Source of the DNA: Thermodesulfatator sp.
GTDB lineage: Bacteria > Desulfobacterota > Thermodesulfobacteria > Thermodesulfobacteriales > Thermodesulfobacteriaceae
Direction: 5' to 3'
Length of the DNA stretch: 6,149 nucleotides
NCBI GenBank assembly: GCA_027036915.1
Contig: JALWCD010000204.1
Span: 652 to 6,800, forward strand
The notes beneath the pieces were generated by a model. It saw nothing but the letters and a program-made list of their open reading frames with translations. It searched no databases and was not told the DNA's origin. The position numbers and the translations under genes were made by a program. Positions 1-6,034 of the stretch are shown piece by piece (the stretch's first letter is position 1; each line of letters begins with the position of its first letter).

Positions 1-1226
1 GTCTTGAAAGAACCCGGGGATGCCGGCTGCGATGCGGAGAGGGGATCTTTGAGACGGGTCTTAAGTTCCGCAAGCCCTGGATCTTCGGCCGGAAATGGAC
101 CCTTTACGGTTACGCCCTGTTCAAAGGTGGAATCTACGATTTTCTTAAAGACGATCGTCGCACCCTGTATCTTGATCTTCGCGAACTTAAACTGGTATAC
201 GGGGATCCACTGGTTCTCATGCCCCAAAAGTTTCAGTTTAGTCTGGGACGGCAGTACCTAACCGAGGATTCCGGGATCTGGTATCGCAACTATCTTGACG
301 GTTTGCGTTTTGATTACCGGAGGGGTCGCCTGGGGCTTTATTTTTTCGCCGGGGGGAGACTTGAGGATTCCCGGGTAAGCAACTCCGAAGAAACCGTAAA
401 CCTCAAAGGACACCTCTATGGGCTTGCCCGAGTCTTTTATCGGGATTGGCTTAAGGAGGGGGCGATTGAACTTCTCTATGAACACATTGACCCCGAGGGG
501 GATGATTCTTATCCCTTCTACAGGACTATCGTCCCCAAAAATCGCCTTCTCTGGCTAAACTTTGAGGCCCATAAGGCCTGGCCCTCGGGTTTCAGGGCCT
601 GGCTCAGGTTCTCCAGGGTGTGGGGACAAACCGAAAGGATAAATCTCGTCCGTCCCTCTCCCTGTTCGGGGGAGAGGAGGATTCTGGGGAGAGAAACCAT
701 TTCCACCGGGGGATTCCTCTGGGAAGGGGGATTTAAATTTTGGGACGGAGGGAAAGGCTTCGGGTTTGTGGTGGCCCGCGCCGAAGGAGACAAGCTTTAT
801 GTCCAGCCGCGCCTGGCCAACAATCGCCGCCTCCTTTTCGGTCGGCAAAGGCTGCGCTTTTTCGGTGATCTGGCCCATCCGCGGCTTGAAAATCTCCTGG
901 TGTGGAACCTTTTCGGAGGGCTGCGTATAGGTTCTCTTCTCGGAGGGGAAACCCGGCTGGGAATCGTCTTTCTTAAATATCAAAGGGTGGCCGGGAACGA
1001 AAGGGTGAGGTTTTCGCGGTGTCTCGGCTCGCCCTTAAAACCTGGAAAGAAGGACCTGGGAGAGGAGCTGGACCTGATCCTTGAGTGGCAAAGGATGGGA
1101 GCCCGGAGCAACTGGTCTTTCCGTCTGGTAGGTTCTTATTTCTGGCCGGAAGAGGCTTTTGAAAACCGAAAACCCGCCTACAGGATCTATTTCAACCTGC
1201 GATGGCTTATAAAACGCATGCCTTAA
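1..1226 (+). CDS. AlgE-like outer-membrane beta-barrel (alginate export family), 5' end missing
   Basis: Probably an outer-membrane channel for polysaccharide or another solute. The frame is open from the first complete codon (position 3) to TAA at 1224-1226, giving 407 visible residues. It therefore begins upstream, and the ATG at 219 is internal. The stretch read from about 108-330 matches the alginate-export domain pattern: a strand pair ending in 'LRELKLVYGD', then 'FSLGRQYLTEDSGIW', then 'YLDGLRFDY'. The rest alternates aromatic/hydrophobic and charged residues, as in transmembrane beta strands, with short turns. The last strand ends in 'YRIYFNLRW', like a C-terminal beta-signal, followed by six extra residues (LIKRMP). 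Pseudomonas AlgE is about 490 residues, so roughly a fifth may be missing. The stop lies 25 bases inside the next gene, so the two are probably co-transcribed. The family assignment is by motif memory; the exported substrate cannot be told, and another porin-type barrel is possible. Confidence 0.7.
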   Translation, partial: LERTRGCRLRCGEGIFETGLKFRKPWIFGRKWTLYGYALFKGGIYDFLKDDRRTLYLDLRELKLVYGDPLVLMPQKFQFSLGRQYLTEDSGIWYRNYLDGLRFDYRRGRLGLYFFAGGRLEDSRVSNSEETVNLKGHLYGLARVFYRDWLKEGAIELLYEHIDPEGDDSYPFYRTIVPKNRLLWLNFEAHKAWPSGFRAWLRFSRVWGQTERINLVRPSPCSGERRILGRETISTGGFLWEGGFKFWDGGKGFGFVVARAEGDKLYVQPRLANNRRLLFGRQRLRFFGDLAHPRLENLLVWNLFGGLRIGSLLGGETRLGIVFLKYQRVAGNERVRFSRCLGSPLKPGKKDLGEELDLILEWQRMGARSNWSFRLVGSYFWPEEAFENRKPAYRIYFNLRWLIKRMP

Positions 1227-3022
1227 TCCTAGGATTTCTGCTCCTCGGGGCCTTTATTTTCTCAGGGGCCTGGGCCTGGGCCTGGGGGAAAGAAGTAATC
1301 TCCGTAGAAGAAGCCCTAAAGGGTTATCTTGCTATACGAGAGCGGGAGATTGAGCTTGCCTCTTCGGATCCCTCCTTGGCCCATCGGGCCGCTATAAGAT
1401 GGCTAAGAGAAGCGAACCTTCCGGAATCCTCGGTGTTGATGAAAGTTCTTCCCGGAAGAAAAAAACTGCGCGAGGAGGCTTTTGCTCTTCTTGAAGACCT
1501 CCTTAAGGTCGGATATTTACCCGCGGGGCGCACGCTCTTTTTCCATCTCTATCTCCTTGATCGGGAAAAGGCCCTGGACTTTCTTCCGAGGCTCTGTCAG
1601 ATGGACCGCGGGAATGTTTACGGTTTTTGTTACCTGATGAATTCCTCTCCTCCTGAACCCGAAAGATTGCAGACCACGCCCCAGGCCCTCCTTACCCTCG
1701 GAAGGGCCATAGAACTGGGTTATTTTCCGGGAGGTCTGGCCAGAGCCCGGAAGTACTTCCTCCTGGCCTATCATCTGGGCCTTGAGGAAGGGGCCAGCGC
1801 CCTGGCCAGAACTTATCTGCGGGAGGCGAAGGGGAAAAAGTTCGTCTGCAGCTTGCCTGAAAGTTCTACCTACCAGGAATTTCTGCTTCACAAGAAACAA
1901 GCCCGGGAAATTCCTTTAAAAAAGGCCATTCGATGGTACAGGGCCACCACGAGAACTTACGAAAAACTTTATCGCATCGTGCGCTTAAACGCCCTCCTCA
2001 AAGAAAGACCGCTTTCGGTTCAGGAAAAGCTCTTTTTCGCCTCCAGAGGGGTTACCCTGGCCTGGAGAGACCTCGTTCCGCCCGGAAAAAGAGGCCCCTC
2101 ACCTGAAACCGGGATACCCTCCCTTACCCGAAAGGCTCTAGAGTGTGAGATGGCCGGTAAGTGTTCCGTAGAAGAGGCCAGGGCTCTCCTTCTTAAGGCC
2201 TGCTATGAGGGTGAAAGAAGTGCGGAGGTGGCTCTGGCAGACTTTCTTGCGGATCCCTTTTATAGGTTTGAGGTCTATCGTTATCACGCCCTAAAAGGAA
2301 ACGCGGCGGCTTTATCCCGCCTGGTGTCCTGGCTTTTGGAGAAGGGGCACCCTGAGGAGGCCCGAAGGTGGCTTGAGTGGGGTAAAAGATGGGGGATGCC
2401 TTCCGAAAGGCTTTATCTTATGCAAAGCGAACTTTTACTGAGACAGGGCAGAACGGAAGAGGCCCTCGATCTTCTCAAAAAACTTTTTCAGAGCGGCAGT
2501 TGCAGGGCCCTTGAGCAACTATTCCGGCTCTTTCCTGAGGAGGCTTTAAAACTCACCATACCTGATAATTGTTTTCTTCCCCCGGAATTGATAGGCAGGG
2601 CCTATCTTAAAAGCGGGAACTTAAAGAAAGCCCTTTTCTATTTTTTAAAGGTTCCGGCGAAGGAAAGGACTCCCCGGCTGAAAAAGACGATAGGAGGGCT
2701 TTATTTCCGGCTGGGAGAGGCGGAGAAGGCCAAAAAATGGTTGCTCAGGGCCGCCAAAGAGGGAGAGCCTCTTAACCGCAGGGAGAAAATGTTTCTGGCC
2801 GAGGAACTTTTCCGCCTGGGAATAAAAGACGGAACCATTTATATGGGGCTGGCCTTAAGAAGCAAAGGCCTCAAGGCCCTATGTTGCGCATTTCTGGCCG
2901 CTAAAGAGGGAGAGCCGGGAGCCGTTTTCTTTCTGGTGAGGACCCTCTGGCGCAACCCCGAGCTTCAAGTCGGACTCCAGAAAATCCTCAAAAAGGACGC
3001 GTGTGAATGTCTTCCTCGATAA
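1202..3022 (+). CDS. Exported TPR/Sel1-like solenoid protein, AlgK-like partner of the upstream barrel
   Basis: A 606-residue protein, probably periplasmic or outer-membrane associated, acting as a helical scaffold. Residues 1-28 form a Sec signal peptide: a short charged start (MAYK), a hydrophobic core at 7-22, then alternating Ala-Trp with overlapping A-W-A cleavage sites at 23-27. There is no lipobox Cys, unlike the lipoprotein AlgK of Pseudomonas. The mature part is almost all amphipathic helix pairs. TPR/Sel1-like units are clearest at about 181-205, 326-349, 357-395, 403-430, 462-483 and 497-520, with small residues at packing positions (for example 'YFRLGEAEKAKKWLLRAAKE'). The ATG overlaps the barrel gene by 25 bases and has only a distant AGGA (1182-1185), so translation may be coupled. 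The AlgK-like role is inferred from repeat type and position beside an AlgE-like gene. Twelve cysteines, including CC at 561-562 and CEC at 601-603, are notable for an exported protein. The 3' end overlaps the convergent ahb gene. Confidence 0.7.
   Translation: MAYKTHALILGFLLLGAFIFSGAWAWAWGKEVISVEEALKGYLAIREREIELASSDPSLAHRAAIRWLREANLPESSVLMKVLPGRKKLREEAFALLEDLLKVGYLPAGRTLFFHLYLLDREKALDFLPRLCQMDRGNVYGFCYLMNSSPPEPERLQTTPQALLTLGRAIELGYFPGGLARARKYFLLAYHLGLEEGASALARTYLREAKGKKFVCSLPESSTYQEFLLHKKQAREIPLKKAIRWYRATTRTYEKLYRIVRLNALLKERPLSVQEKLFFASRGVTLAWRDLVPPGKRGPSPETGIPSLTRKALECEMAGKCSVEEARALLLKACYEGERSAEVALADFLADPFYRFEVYRYHALKGNAAALSRLVSWLLEKGHPEEARRWLEWGKRWGMPSERLYLMQSELLLRQGRTEEALDLLKKLFQSGSCRALEQLFRLFPEEALKLTIPDNCFLPPELIGRAYLKSGNLKKALFYFLKVPAKERTPRLKKTIGGLYFRLGEAEKAKKWLLRAAKEGEPLNRREKMFLAEELFRLGIKDGTIYMGLALRSKGLKALCCAFLAAKEGEPGAVFFLVRTLWRNPELQVGLQKILKKDACECLPR
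1266..1286 (+). repeat. In-frame GGGCCT hexamer repeat, 3.5 copies, in the signal-peptide region
   Basis: GGGCCT occurs three times in a row (1266-1271, 1272-1277, 1278-1283), followed by GGG. The unit is two codons long, and in the reading frame of the gene it encodes alternating Ala and Trp (residues 23-28) at the predicted signal-peptidase cleavage site. Gain or loss of one unit would add or remove one Ala-Trp pair without shifting the frame. Confidence 0.8.
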
Positions 3023-3971
3023 AAAGCTTAAGGCGCACCTTCTTGTATTCCCGGAGGGTCCTCAGGGCCAGATGATCCGGAAGGTCGTATTTCCGGGAGA
3101 GTTCGGCGATGCGTGCCGTAAGATCCTTTTTGGCATGGATCATGGTGTAAAGATTGTAAGGCCAGGAGGGGTAGGTTTTCCGTTCGTAGCAGTGGGTTAT
3201 CCCGGGCTCGCGGGAGAGGGCGAGGCCCACCTCCTCAAGCCGCTTCCCCAGCACGCGCCAGGCCACCATGACGTTCTCCTTAAAGCCCGCCTTAGTATGC
3301 CGGACAAGTCCCGCAAACCGCCGCATCACCCCGCGGGAGAGCATCTCCCGGATCCAGGAGAGGATCTCTTCTTCGGAAAATCCGAGAGAGCGCGCCACCT
3401 CGTTGAAAGGACGAGGGGTTAAGGGAAGAGGCTCCTGAAGGGCCCTAACCAGGCGCACGGTTTCTTCATCCGGGACAACCGTCTCCCGCACGCGGGAGAA
3501 GGCCCCGTCTCCGGCGGTGCCCTCCTCAAGGTCAAAGACCACCGAGATGCGAAAGACCCGTTTTATGGGAAGGAGAAGGAGGTCTTCGGCCCGAGCCCTC
3601 CGGGCGATCTTTTGGGCCTCTTCGGAAAGATCCCGGCCCGGGGGCACGGCCAAGGTGAACCAGAAATTGAAGCGGTGGTCGCGGAGATAGTTGTGGCTTA
3701 CTCCGGGATGGGCGTTTATAATGCCTGCGGCCTCCTCCACCCGTTCCTCCGGCACGGAAAGCGCGGCCAGCGTGGTCCTGTAGCCCAAGGCCTGGGGGTT
3801 AAAGATGGCCCCGATCTGGCGCAGGACCCCCTCCTCGGTAAGACGCGAAAGCCTCGCGAGGACCTCCTCCTCCGAAAGACCGAGCCTTTTTCCGATCTCG
3901 GAGAAGGGCCGCGGAACAAGGGGAAAATCCTTCTGAATGAGATTTAAAAGCTTGCGATCCAGGATTTCCAT
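2988..3971 (-). CDS. ahbAB: Fused siroheme decarboxylase, AhbA-like and AhbB-like halves in one chain
   Basis: Converts siroheme to 12,18-didecarboxysiroheme by removing two acetate carboxyls, an early step of the alternative (siroheme-dependent) heme pathway in the cytoplasm. The 327 residues hold two copies of the same fold, each an Lrp/AsnC-like helix-turn-helix followed by an alpha/beta domain: about 1-150 and 169-327, with a linker between. The halves align by eye: 'FPLVPRPFSEIGKRLGLSEEE' (16-36) against 'LPLTPRPFNEVARSLGFSEEE' (182-202). The N-terminal half has 'HPGVSHNYLRDHRFNFWFTL' (88-107), the AhbA-like signature. The C-terminal half has 'GITHCYERKTYPSWPYNLYT' (257-276), the AhbB-like signature. 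The His residues at 93 and 260 fall in the conserved region. In many organisms AhbA and AhbB are separate proteins of about half this length. The 'MEILDRKLLNLIQ' start fits the family N-terminus. The homologous NirDL fusion of heme d1 synthesis is the main alternative, but no other nir gene is visible. No Shine-Dalgarno sequence precedes the start. Confidence 0.85.
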   Translation of the reverse strand: MEILDRKLLNLIQKDFPLVPRPFSEIGKRLGLSEEEVLARLSRLTEEGVLRQIGAIFNPQALGYRTTLAALSVPEERVEEAAGIINAHPGVSHNYLRDHRFNFWFTLAVPPGRDLSEEAQKIARRARAEDLLLLPIKRVFRISVVFDLEEGTAGDGAFSRVRETVVPDEETVRLVRALQEPLPLTPRPFNEVARSLGFSEEEILSWIREMLSRGVMRRFAGLVRHTKAGFKENVMVAWRVLGKRLEEVGLALSREPGITHCYERKTYPSWPYNLYTMIHAKKDLTARIAELSRKYDLPDHLALRTLREYKKVRLKLFIEEDIHTRPF

Positions 3972-3977
3972 AGCTTA

Positions 3978-3983
3978 AATATA
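3978..3983 (-). promoter_or_regulatory. Candidate -10 box of the ahb gene, leaderless arrangement
   Basis: Read on the minus strand, TATATT is followed by TAAGCT and then directly by the ATG at 3971-3969. A -10 box ending six bases before the start codon would place the transcription start at or next to the ATG, which fits a leaderless mRNA and the lack of any purine-rich ribosome binding site. No good -35 hexamer is found 16-18 bases further upstream (the sequence there is AATAGGGA), so the call rests on the -10 alone. Confidence 0.4.
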
Positions 3984-3989
3984 GTCTTG

Positions 3990-4006
3990 ATAGGACTTTT
4001 CCCTAT
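3990..4006. repeat. Short inverted repeat ATAGG-N7-CCTAT in the divergent intergenic region
   Basis: Perfect five-base arms at 3990-3994 and 4002-4006 flank seven bases (ACTTTTC). The repeat lies in the middle of the only intergenic region of note, upstream of both divergent genes and touching the candidate plus-strand -10 box. It could be an operator shared by both, but five-base arms arise easily by chance. Confidence 0.25.
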
Positions 4007-4009
4007 TAT
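4004..4009 (+). promoter_or_regulatory. Candidate -10 box of the DUF362 operon
   Basis: TATTAT lies 17 bases before the ATG at 4027, leaving a leader of about ten bases that contains the ribosome binding site. A TTGATA hexamer is present at 3987-3992, but its spacer is only 11 bases, too short for a normal sigma-70 pair. The -10 call is therefore weak, and a promoter inside the ahb gene is possible. Confidence 0.25.
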
Positions 4010-4018
4010 CCTCGGGAG

Positions 4019-4024
4019 AGGAGG
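4019..4024 (+). promoter_or_regulatory. Ribosome binding site of the DUF362 gene
   Basis: AGGAGG lies within a longer purine run (4014-4026, GGGAGAGGAGGAG) that reaches the ATG at 4027. The perfect hexamer is only two bases from the start, while GGGAG at 4014-4018 has an eight-base spacing, so the ribosome may use the upstream part. It strongly supports ATG 4027 as the start. Confidence 0.7.
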
Positions 4025-4026
4025 AG

Positions 4027-5148
4027 ATGGCAAGCAGGGTTTATTTTGTGGATCTTCATTTAAAGAAAAAGACCACCCTTCTTGAGAAGGTGGACGTCCT
4101 CCTTGAAGCCCTTGAGCTTTCCGGGCGTTTCCGGAAGGGGGCGCTGGTGGCGGTGAAGCTTCACTTCGGGGAGGAGGGAAATCTCGCCCATCTCCGCCCC
4201 CAGTGGGTAAGGCGGGTGGTGGAGTATTTGAGGCGACTTGAGGTTAAGCCCTTCCTTACGGACACCAACACCCTCTATCGGGGAAGTCGTTCGGATGCTG
4301 TGGTGCATCTTGAGACCGCCGTCCGGAACGGGTTTGACTTTGCGGTGGTCGGGGCCCCGATCGTAATCGCCGACGGCCTCCGGGGGAACACCCACGAGGT
4401 GGTGGAGATGGACTTTCCGGTGCTCAAAAAGTTTTACGTAGCCAAGGAGATCGCCCGGGCCGACGGTCTGGTGGTGCTCACGCATTTCAAAGGGCATGAG
4501 CTTTCGGCCTTCGGCGGGGCCGTAAAGAATTTGGGCATGGGATGTGCGGCGAGAAAGGGAAAGCTTGAACAGCACTCCACCGTGGCCCCGAAGATAGACA
4601 AGAAGCGGTGTGTGGCCTGCGGGACCTGTGCGGAGTTCTGTCCGGTGGGGGCTCCGGAGCCGGCGGAAGGGGTGAAAAGGCCCCGTTACCGCATAAACGA
4701 GAAACGCTGCATCGGTTGCGGGGAGTGTATCGCGGTCTGCCCGGAGGAGGCCATCAAGGTCCAGTGGAACGAGCAGGCCGAACTTTTTATGCGCAAGATG
4801 GCGGAGTACGCGGCCGCAGTGCTCTCCGGAAAGAGAGGCCGGGTGGTGTTCCTTAACTTCGTGCTTCAGGTCTCCCCGGCCTGCGACTGTTATCCCTTTA
4901 ACGATTACCCCTTGGTGCGGGATATAGGGATTCTCGCCTCCGAGGACCCGGTGGCCCTGGATCAGGCAAGCGTGGACCTGGTGAACGCCGAGGGGGCACT
5001 TTCGGGCTCACGGGTTGAGGGGGCCGGGCCCGGGGAAGATAAGTTCCGGAGGCTTTATCCGGAGATTCCCTGGGAGGTTACACTTGAGCACGCCGAGGCC
5101 ATCGGCCTCGGAAGCCGGAAATACGAGCTGGTAAGGCTTGAGGCATGA
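4027..5148 (+). CDS. DUF362 protein with two [4Fe-4S] ferredoxin clusters
   Basis: A cytoplasmic iron-sulfur protein of 373 residues with no signal peptide or membrane segment. The DUF362 domain is split around a ferredoxin insert. The first part (about 1-180) has 'VAVKLHFGEEGN' (41-52), 'PFLTDTNTLYRGSR' (75-88) and 'GLVVLTHFKGHELSAFGGAVKNLGMG' in pieces across 147-172. The ferredoxin insert has two CxxCxxCxxxCP motifs, Cys 195/198/201/205 and Cys 228/231/234/238, each suited to one [4Fe-4S] cluster. The last part has 'CDCYP' (286-290) and 'DIGILASEDPVALDQ' (299-313), both typical of the family. Members are common in anaerobes, and no reaction is firmly known to me; electron transfer or a redox-linked enzyme activity is likely. 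It is the first gene of a compact operon, and its TGA overlaps the ATG of the next gene. It stands back to back with the heme-pathway gene, but a link to heme synthesis is speculation. Confidence 0.9.
   Translation: MASRVYFVDLHLKKKTTLLEKVDVLLEALELSGRFRKGALVAVKLHFGEEGNLAHLRPQWVRRVVEYLRRLEVKPFLTDTNTLYRGSRSDAVVHLETAVRNGFDFAVVGAPIVIADGLRGNTHEVVEMDFPVLKKFYVAKEIARADGLVVLTHFKGHELSAFGGAVKNLGMGCAARKGKLEQHSTVAPKIDKKRCVACGTCAEFCPVGAPEPAEGVKRPRYRINEKRCIGCGECIAVCPEEAIKVQWNEQAELFMRKMAEYAAAVLSGKRGRVVFLNFVLQVSPACDCYPFNDYPLVRDIGILASEDPVALDQASVDLVNAEGALSGSRVEGAGPGEDKFRRLYPEIPWEVTLEHAEAIGLGSRKYELVRLEA
5133..5136 (+). promoter_or_regulatory. Likely ribosome binding site of the nucleotidyltransferase gene
   Basis: AAGG with eight bases before the ATG at 5145 lies inside the end of the DUF362 gene. 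A second purine patch (GAGG, 5140-5143) is only one base from the start codon. With the four-base ATGA stop/start overlap, translational coupling is likely to matter more than this weak site. Confidence 0.4.
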
Positions 5149-5435
5149 GGTTGCCCGAGGAGTGGCGCAGGGTGATCCGGGAGACGGCGGAGAGGGTCTT
5201 CGGCCCCGGAGCGGAGGTCTACCTTTTCGGAAGCCGGGTGGATGACACCCGGCGGGGAGGGGACATAGACCTTTACGTGGTCCCCGGGGAGAAAGACGAT
5301 CTTTTTGAAAGAAAGACCCGGTTTCTGGTAGAGCTCTGGAAGAGACTCGGGGAGCAGAGGATAGACGTGGTCCTTTCCCGGGACCCGGAGCGAGCGATAG
5401 AAAAGGTGGCCCGGGAGGAGGGAATCAGGCTTTGA
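5145..5435 (+). CDS. Minimal nucleotidyltransferase (MNT) domain protein
   Basis: A 96-residue cytoplasmic protein consisting only of a polymerase-beta-type nucleotidyltransferase core. The catalytic signature is intact: 'YLFGSRVDDTRRGGDIDLYV' (26-45) gives G29-S30, nine residues, then D40-x-D42, and a third acidic residue sits in 'RIDVVLS' (D74). Length and motif fit the MntA group, which transfer nucleotides (AMP in studied cases) to a partner, often a HEPN toxin, and act as antitoxin. No HEPN or DUF86 gene is adjacent: DUF362 precedes it with an ATGA overlap, and an Smr-domain gene follows after 11 bases. It may therefore modify another target or pair with a distant gene. The start at 5145 is well placed; the domain assignment is firm, the role open. 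Confidence 0.88.
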   Translation: MRLPEEWRRVIRETAERVFGPGAEVYLFGSRVDDTRRGGDIDLYVVPGEKDDLFERKTRFLVELWKRLGEQRIDVVLSRDPERAIEKVAREEGIRL

Positions 5436-5439
5436 GGAA
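5434..5439 (+). promoter_or_regulatory. Ribosome binding site of the Smr gene
   Basis: GAGGAA begins within the TGA stop of the nucleotidyltransferase gene and has a seven-base spacing to the ATG at 5447. A second GAGG (5443-5446) abuts the ATG. Good spacing supports 5447 as the start and coupling within the operon. Confidence 0.6.
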
Positions 5440-5446
5440 ATAGAGG

Positions 5447-6034
5447 ATGGCGTTCAGACCCTTTGAGAGGTTAAAGGAAAAGATTCGGGTGGAGGAGCTT
5501 CCCAAGGGGCCGGAAAGGCCGCTTTGTGCGGAAGACCCGGAGGAGTTTTTTCGCAAGGTCAAGCCCCTTGAGGATCGCAATCTCTTCTGGGCTCTGTGTC
5601 CCCGCAGGCCCTATCGGGAAAAGGAGGAGTCGTGGCCGCCAAGGCCCCTTAAGATCCGCGTCTGGCAGACCTCGGAGTACATGGAGGGGCGGGCTCCGGG
5701 GGTCTCCATGGCCCTGCTTGAGGAGCTTCGGGAGGGGCGCATGGCCGTAAGCCGCGTGCTTGATCTTCACGGACTTACGGTTCCGGAGGCCGAAATAGCC
5801 TTTCATGAGTTCTTGCGGGAGTGTCTCTTCCGGGGCGACCGCTGCGTGCTCATCGTGCACGGGCGGGGACTTTCCTCCCCGGACAAACCGGTGTTAAAAG
5901 AAAGGGTGAAGTTCTGGCTTGAGAGAGGGCCCTTGAGGCGTCACGTTCTGGCCTACGCCAGCGCACGACCATGTGATGGGGGCCCCGGAGCGACTTATGT
6001 GCTTTTAACCTCTAAACCATGGAAAAAGAGATAA
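5447..6034 (+). CDS. Smr-domain protein, SmrB-like (putative RNA endonuclease)
   Basis: A 195-residue cytoplasmic protein with a C-terminal Smr domain (about 103-188). Visible motifs are 'VLDLHGLTVPEAE' (104-116, with the DLHG motif at 106-109), 'VLIVHGRGLSS' (134-144, HGRG at 138-141) and 'GGPGATYVLL' (178-187). The N-terminal part, with 'FFRKVKPLEDRN' (34-45) and a 'SEYMEG...LREGRM' stretch before the Smr domain, recalls the layout and length of E. coli SmrB (about 183 residues), which cleaves mRNA at collided ribosomes. By analogy this may be a ribosome-rescue or RNA-processing nuclease; the resemblance is by eye and the activity inferred. It follows the nucleotidyltransferase gene by 11 bases, and the next gene starts 16 bases before its stop. 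Other stand-alone Smr proteins have unclear roles, so an SmrB function is likely but not certain. Confidence 0.88.
   Translation: MAFRPFERLKEKIRVEELPKGPERPLCAEDPEEFFRKVKPLEDRNLFWALCPRRPYREKEESWPPRPLKIRVWQTSEYMEGRAPGVSMALLEELREGRMAVSRVLDLHGLTVPEAEIAFHEFLRECLFRGDRCVLIVHGRGLSSPDKPVLKERVKFWLERGPLRRHVLAYASARPCDGGPGATYVLLTSKPWKKR

Noticed and set aside
4..261. An open frame starting with TTG at the left edge
   Set aside because: It runs in another frame over the barrel gene, whose frame is open across the same bases and gives a clear family-like beta-strand pattern.
518..983. Minus-strand open frames opposite the barrel gene
   Set aside because: They are rich in Pro and Ser, lack recognisable motifs and mirror a convincing plus-strand gene.
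3020..3050. AAGG-TGCG-CCTT hairpin followed by CTTTTT on the minus strand as a terminator
   Set aside because: The stem has only four pairs and lies inside the ahb coding sequence before its stop, so it is not credible as a terminator.
3003..3947. Plus-strand open frames opposite the ahb gene
   Set aside because: They are complements of a well-supported minus-strand gene; high GC makes such frames common.
2988..3971. Lrp/AsnC transcription regulator as the function of this gene
   Set aside because: The HTH-like parts fit, but 'SHNY...FNFWFTL' and 'HCYER...WPYNLY' in duplicated halves are siroheme decarboxylase signatures.
3987..4009. TTGATA/TATTAT as a full sigma-70 promoter for the DUF362 gene
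   Set aside because: The spacer is 11 bases, far below the usual 16-18; only the -10 part is kept as a weak candidate.
4608..4856. A second reading frame inside the DUF362 gene, rich in Gly and Arg
   Set aside because: It is a frame-shifted shadow over the ferredoxin cysteine region, with no motif of its own.
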